The notes beneath the pieces were generated by a model. That model saw only the letters and a program-made list of their open reading frames with translations, ran no database searches and had not been told where the DNA came from. This document shows, piece after piece, positions 6,029 through 8,070 of a stretch of DNA of 8,070 bases. This stretch comes from Clostridiales bacterium (GTDB lineage Bacteria; Bacillota; Clostridia; Oscillospirales; Butyricicoccaceae), in NCBI GenBank assembly GCA_019421385.1, contig JAHZFK010000067.1:1-8070 (forward strand), in the 5' to 3' direction. The position numbers were made by a program, and so were the translations under genes. Position 1 is the first letter of the stretch. Each line of letters starts with the position of its first letter.

Positions 6029-6238
6029 TTACTGCAGTTTGTCCCTTTTGTCAGCAGATGAGGCAATGGCTTCCGAGCGAATGAGCCGCACCATTTTGTC
6101 ATAGAGCGGTTCTGTACCGCCGCAGGAAGTATGTACTTCATAGACCGTCCCGCCGAGCCTGTAACAGACGGTTTCTTGCAGTGGATTTCCTCGTTTTGGT
6201 AGATAATCGCTCTCTTTGGGACTTTGTTTCTTTTCCAT
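6029..6238 (-). CDS. TnpW-like small transposon-encoded protein
   Basis: A 69-aa protein starting MEKKQSPKESDYLPKRGNPL and ending KRDKLQ at TAA. The central part 'YRLGGTVYEVHTSCGGTEPLYDKMVRLIRSEA' resembles the small proteins annotated as transposon-encoded TnpW family, whose pattern is a Tyr-x-Val strand, a Gly-Thr-Glu turn, then Asp-Lys and Arg-Leu-Ile. It sits 51 nt before the serine recombinase start in the same direction, the usual place for such a gene, and the two were probably co-transcribed. A purine-rich GGGAACGGA lies just before ATG 6238. There is no signal peptide, membrane segment or catalytic motif. Unlike the recombinase it is intact, though a gene this short has less chance of being hit. 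Its function is not known. Confidence 0.65.
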   Translation of the reverse strand: MEKKQSPKESDYLPKRGNPLQETVCYRLGGTVYEVHTSCGGTEPLYDKMVRLIRSEAIASSADKRDKLQ

Positions 6239-6338
6239 TCCGTTCCCGTCCTTTCCGGGAAAGTCACAACAGAGACCAGTTAAGCAAAGTCAAGAAAAAA
6301 GATTATAAACAAGGGCTATGAAAATGAGCATGACAAAA

Positions 6339-6366
6339 CAGGCGCATCCATTTCAAAATGCGCCTG
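6339..6366 (-). terminator. Intrinsic terminator of the IS110 transposase
   Basis: CAGGCGCAT (6339-6347) and ATGCGCCTG (6358-6366) form a perfect 9-bp stem. On the - strand it is followed at once by TTTTG, 16 nt after the transposase stop. It directly abuts the 6327-6338 end repeat, so the T run is part of the IS end. Confidence 0.75.
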
Positions 6367-6382
6367 ATACGCCAGTGGCTGT

Positions 6383-7648
6383 TTAAGCCGCTTTTTTGCA
6401 GATCATGTTTGCATGGATTTCAGGTGCTCTCAGTTCAAATGGTGTCTGGTCGCGCAAGACGGCATAAATAATTTTGGAGAGCTTGTGCATAACAGCGCAG
6501 ATCGCCACATTAGGCGGTTTGCATTGACATTTTTTCTGATAGAACTCTGCTAAAACAGGATTGCCAACAGAACCGAACCGATTGGCATGGACCGTATTGT
6601 GGGCAATCATGTAAAGTACAGAGCGAACATAGGGAGAACCGCGCTTGGAAATCTGGTTCCGAACACTTTGTATCGTTCCCGATTGCCGTTCGGAAGGATC
6701 AAGACCGAAATAGGCGGCCAACTGTTTCGGCTTGCGAAAGAGGGAAAAGTCGCCAATCTCGGATAGCAGGACTGCGGCGGAAAACAGACCCACACCAGGG
6801 ATCGTCTGCAGTAAGGTCACATTCTTTTGGATATAGGCCTCTTGTGCAGCCAAGGACTTTATTCTCTGGTCGATCAAACGAACGCTTTCGATTAACTGTC
6901 TGAGAACTGTTATGATAGCCCGCATCAAAATGGAGTCCTCTGGGGCGTGGATTCCAATCCGCATGGCCTGTTCAGCACAATTAAGCAATAGAGCCGCCTT
7001 CTGGCTGCCATATTCACTGCTTTTGCGGCTTGCTTTTTGTACGATCTGAGCCAATTCTGAAGGCGCCGCCGTCAAAATATCGCTGGGGGTAGGATACCGT
7101 TCTAATACAGACAAGGCGCCCACTGCAGCTGGATCACTAAAGATCTCGCTGAATCCAGGAAATGTTTGGTCGAGCAATGCTGTCAGACGGTTTTTGTACC
7201 GCGTGATGTCGCCCTTCAGTTCGTAGTGCTGCCTGCAGAGCATCCGAAGGCTGCGCAGCATATCGGTCGGGACCTGGGACCGGCGGAGAACATTCATGCG
7301 ATACAGCAGAGCAAGCCGATAGGCATCCACCTTGTCCGTCTTGATTTTGCGGACGCTGATGTTTTTGAGCGCATTGCTTTGCAGTGGGTTGACAACGATG
7401 ACTTCATATCCTGCATCCGAAAAGAATTGAAACAGGAGCAAATGATAGTGGGAAGTAGATTCCATGACGATGACAGGCTTTACGGCAAATTGCTGTTCGG
7501 CGCACTGCAAAAAGCCTAAAGCCCGATCCATACTTGTGGGATCGTGATAGATTTTTACACGATCAAAGACTTCGTTGGCGGGCGTAAGAATACACATATC
7601 GCTGAAATGTTTGCTGACATCAACACCGGCTACAGGAAATGCGTTCAT
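6383..7648 (-). CDS. IS110-family transposase (DEDD RuvC-like N-domain, Transposase_20 C-domain)
   Basis: A 421-aa enzyme that recombines the IS with its target under guidance of an element-encoded RNA. The N-terminal RuvC-like domain shows 'VAGVDVSK' (Asp10), 'VIVMESTSHYH' (Glu63) and 'KIKTDKVDAYRLA' (Asp105, Asp108), the complete DEDD tetrad. A helical middle section follows (residues about 120-270). The C-terminal domain has 'LLQTIPGVGLFSAAVLLSEIGDFSLF' (helix-hairpin-helix-like, about 279-304) and 'AYFGLDPSERQSGT' with Ser323 at the nucleophile position, then 'KRGSPYVRSVLYMIA'. The start is ATG 7648, preceded by AAAAAGGAG with 8-nt spacing. The frame stays open upstream to ATG 7834, but that stretch has no family similarity and overlaps the putative guide-RNA region. 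No lesion is seen, so the enzyme is probably functional and the insertion recent. Confidence 0.93.
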   Translation of the reverse strand: MNAFPVAGVDVSKHFSDMCILTPANEVFDRVKIYHDPTSMDRALGFLQCAEQQFAVKPVIVMESTSHYHLLLFQFFSDAGYEVIVVNPLQSNALKNISVRKIKTDKVDAYRLALLYRMNVLRRSQVPTDMLRSLRMLCRQHYELKGDITRYKNRLTALLDQTFPGFSEIFSDPAAVGALSVLERYPTPSDILTAAPSELAQIVQKASRKSSEYGSQKAALLLNCAEQAMRIGIHAPEDSILMRAIITVLRQLIESVRLIDQRIKSLAAQEAYIQKNVTLLQTIPGVGLFSAAVLLSEIGDFSLFRKPKQLAAYFGLDPSERQSGTIQSVRNQISKRGSPYVRSVLYMIAHNTVHANRFGSVGNPVLAEFYQKKCQCKPPNVAICAVMHKLSKIIYAVLRDQTPFELRAPEIHANMICKKAA

Positions 7649-7842
7649 AGAAACAACTCCTTTTTCGCGGGAGATCATCCCTTGCAAGAACCAACAGGCG
7701 CACACTTGACACAGGTAAGCAGCGGAGCTGCACCCTACCAGCCAAAACATCGATGTTCTCACAGGATGAACGGACGGTCTATACAGCGAGTAATTCCCCA
7801 TGGGAAACCCAGCAAGCACATTTGCCACTTTCATTCCCGCTT
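7649..7842 (-). ncRNA. Candidate IS110 guide (bridge/seeker) RNA region
   Basis: This roughly 195-nt stretch precedes the transposase and lies within the IS. It holds several small inverted repeats expected of a folded RNA: GCAGC-GGA-GCTGC (7719-7731), the 12-bp palindrome AACATCGATGTT (7746-7757), and a short GGCAA/TTGCT hairpin (- strand, 7822-7826 with 7811-7815). In the IS110 group this 5' region is known to encode the RNA that pairs with target and donor DNA. Segments on either side of the small hairpin are complementary to the two sequences flanking the IS. Exact RNA ends, promoter and fold cannot be settled by eye, so the interval is only the likely container. Confidence 0.45.
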
Positions 7843-7849
7843 TTTTATC

Positions 7850-7906
7850 ATGCTACAACTGGTTTCCTACGAGTACAACCCCGCTGCTCTGAAGGGGAAA
7901 AAGTAA
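7850..7906 (+). CDS. 18-codon leader-like ORF interrupted at its start by the IS110 element
   Basis: ATG 7850 to TAA 7904-7906 reads MLQLVSYEYNPAALKGKK. The ATG lies within the IS end repeat (7843-7854), so most codons belong to the resident transposon while the present start is supplied by the IS, and no Shine-Dalgarno precedes it. The short lysine-ending peptide is followed within 60-100 nt by a palindrome and a terminator-like hairpin, as in leader peptides that control antibiotic-resistance genes by attenuation. The regulated gene would lie beyond the right edge. This may instead be the tail of a longer ORF cut by the IS. Confidence 0.35.
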   Translation: MLQLVSYEYNPAALKGKK

Positions 7907-7943
7907 TTTCTCCTTTGTAGTTAGTGTATCGGCAAGCATAGGG

Positions 7944-7957
7944 AGTGTGGCCACACT
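7944..7957. repeat. Perfect 14-bp palindrome AGTGTGGCCACACT
   Basis: A fully symmetric sequence 38 nt after the leader-like ORF and 4 nt before the terminator-like hairpin. It could be a protein-binding site or part of an RNA fold. Origin-of-transfer regions also carry such repeats, but no nick-site motif can be identified with confidence. Confidence 0.6.
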
Positions 7958-7960
7958 TCT

Positions 7961-8005
7961 GCAAAATCTCCGTTTCCAGCCTGCTGCCGGAGCGGAGATT
8001 TTTGC
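7961..8005 (+). terminator. Terminator/attenuator-like hairpin with a competing inner pairing
   Basis: GCAAAATCTCCG (7961-7972) pairs with CGGAGATTTTTGC (7993-8005) to form a stem whose 3' arm carries a T5 run. CGGAG occurs twice in tandem (7988-7992 and 7993-7997), so CTCCG (7968-7972) can pair with either copy, giving two alternative hairpins. The arrangement after a short leader-like ORF suggests attenuation of a + strand gene that starts beyond 8070. Bases 8006-8070 show no recognisable gene. Confidence 0.55.
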
Positions 8006-8070
8006 CTGTTGAAAACTTCCCAAGCCCTTTTTTGCTTCACCAATATTACGCTCGAAAAGGCTGAAACAGC

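Larger units (their letters stand above)
6327..7854 (-). mobile_element. IS110-family insertion sequence (about 1.53 kb, apparently complete)
   Basis: The element is defined by one intact IS110-type transposase gene between two near-identical inverted sequences. AGCATGACAAAA is at 6327-6338; its inverted partner TTTTATCATGCT at 7843-7854 reads AGCATGATAAAA on the - strand (11 of 12). Such repeats lie at or just inside the ends of some IS110-family members, so the true ends may be a few bases further out. There is about 55 bp after the transposase stop and about 206 bp before its start. The longer 5' side is where IS110-group elements encode their guide RNA. The element lies between the TnpW-like gene and a leader-like ORF of the resident transposon, in the same orientation as the recombinase. 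No target duplication is expected, because the family recombines at a dinucleotide core. Confidence 0.75.

Noticed and set aside
5974..6267. 97-codon open frame on the - strand overlapping the TnpW-like gene
   Set aside because: It overlaps the TnpW-like gene in another frame, with Lys/Arg-rich sequence and no family features.
7921..8005. Origin of transfer (oriT)
   Set aside because: The palindrome and hairpin would suit an oriT, but no nick-site motif I can trust and no relaxase gene is in the window.
1..8070. CRISPR array, tRNA or rRNA genes
   Set aside because: No regularly spaced direct repeats, no cloverleaf with a TTC-type T arm and no rRNA-like stretch was recognised.

Overview
The window reads as Bacillota (Clostridia-type) DNA, probably from a gut Oscillospiraceae/Lachnospiraceae relative. 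The evidence is strong AGGAGG ribosome sites, protein families typical of that group (YjbR-DUF3795, GyrI-like, GNAT, SLOG, a DUF4368-type large serine recombinase) and moderately high GC in the chromosomal part. This assignment is an inference from gene content; no species can be named.

Left part (1-3203, + strand): a tightly packed operon of small accessory or stress-type proteins. In order: the tail of a WYL-domain regulator, an intact YjbR/MmcQ-DUF3795 fusion, a GyrI-like protein, a GNAT acetyltransferase, a SnoaL/NTF2-like protein, an SRPBCC protein and a second GNAT. Gene ends overlap or nearly touch (ATGA overlaps, 35-nt overlap). Three consecutive genes are interrupted by small lesions: a one-base frameshift plus TGA in the GyrI-like gene, a TGA in the first GNAT, and an A6G frameshift at codon 5 of the SnoaL-like gene. 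The genes before and after are intact. Both TGA codons sit where a Trp codon (TGG) is the likely ancestor.

Middle (3204-4077): a bidirectional terminator, then a small Cro/C1-type regulator on the - strand behind an operator region with repeated copies of CATTAGATAATG. Just beyond lies the C-terminal half of a SLOG/DUF1273 protein that has lost its N-terminus.

Right part (4078-8070): the recombinase end of a decayed integrative or mobilizable transposon. A large serine recombinase (- strand, 5977 to 4078) is broken by several frameshifts, several stop codons and a roughly 255-bp structured insertion. It is preceded by an intact 69-aa TnpW-like protein. An apparently intact IS110-family element (about 6327-7854) has landed upstream. 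It carries a 421-aa DEDD transposase, near-identical inverted repeats close to both ends, and a roughly 200-bp 5' non-coding region that is the natural place for its guide (bridge/seeker) RNA. Right of the IS is an 18-codon ORF followed by a 14-bp palindrome and a terminator-like hairpin with competing pairings. This looks like a leader/attenuator for a gene beyond the window.

The most interesting points are the Trp-to-TGA pair and slippery heptamer in the left operon, the IS110 end architecture with possible guide matches to its own flanks, and the small hairpin-rich insertion inside the recombinase gene.
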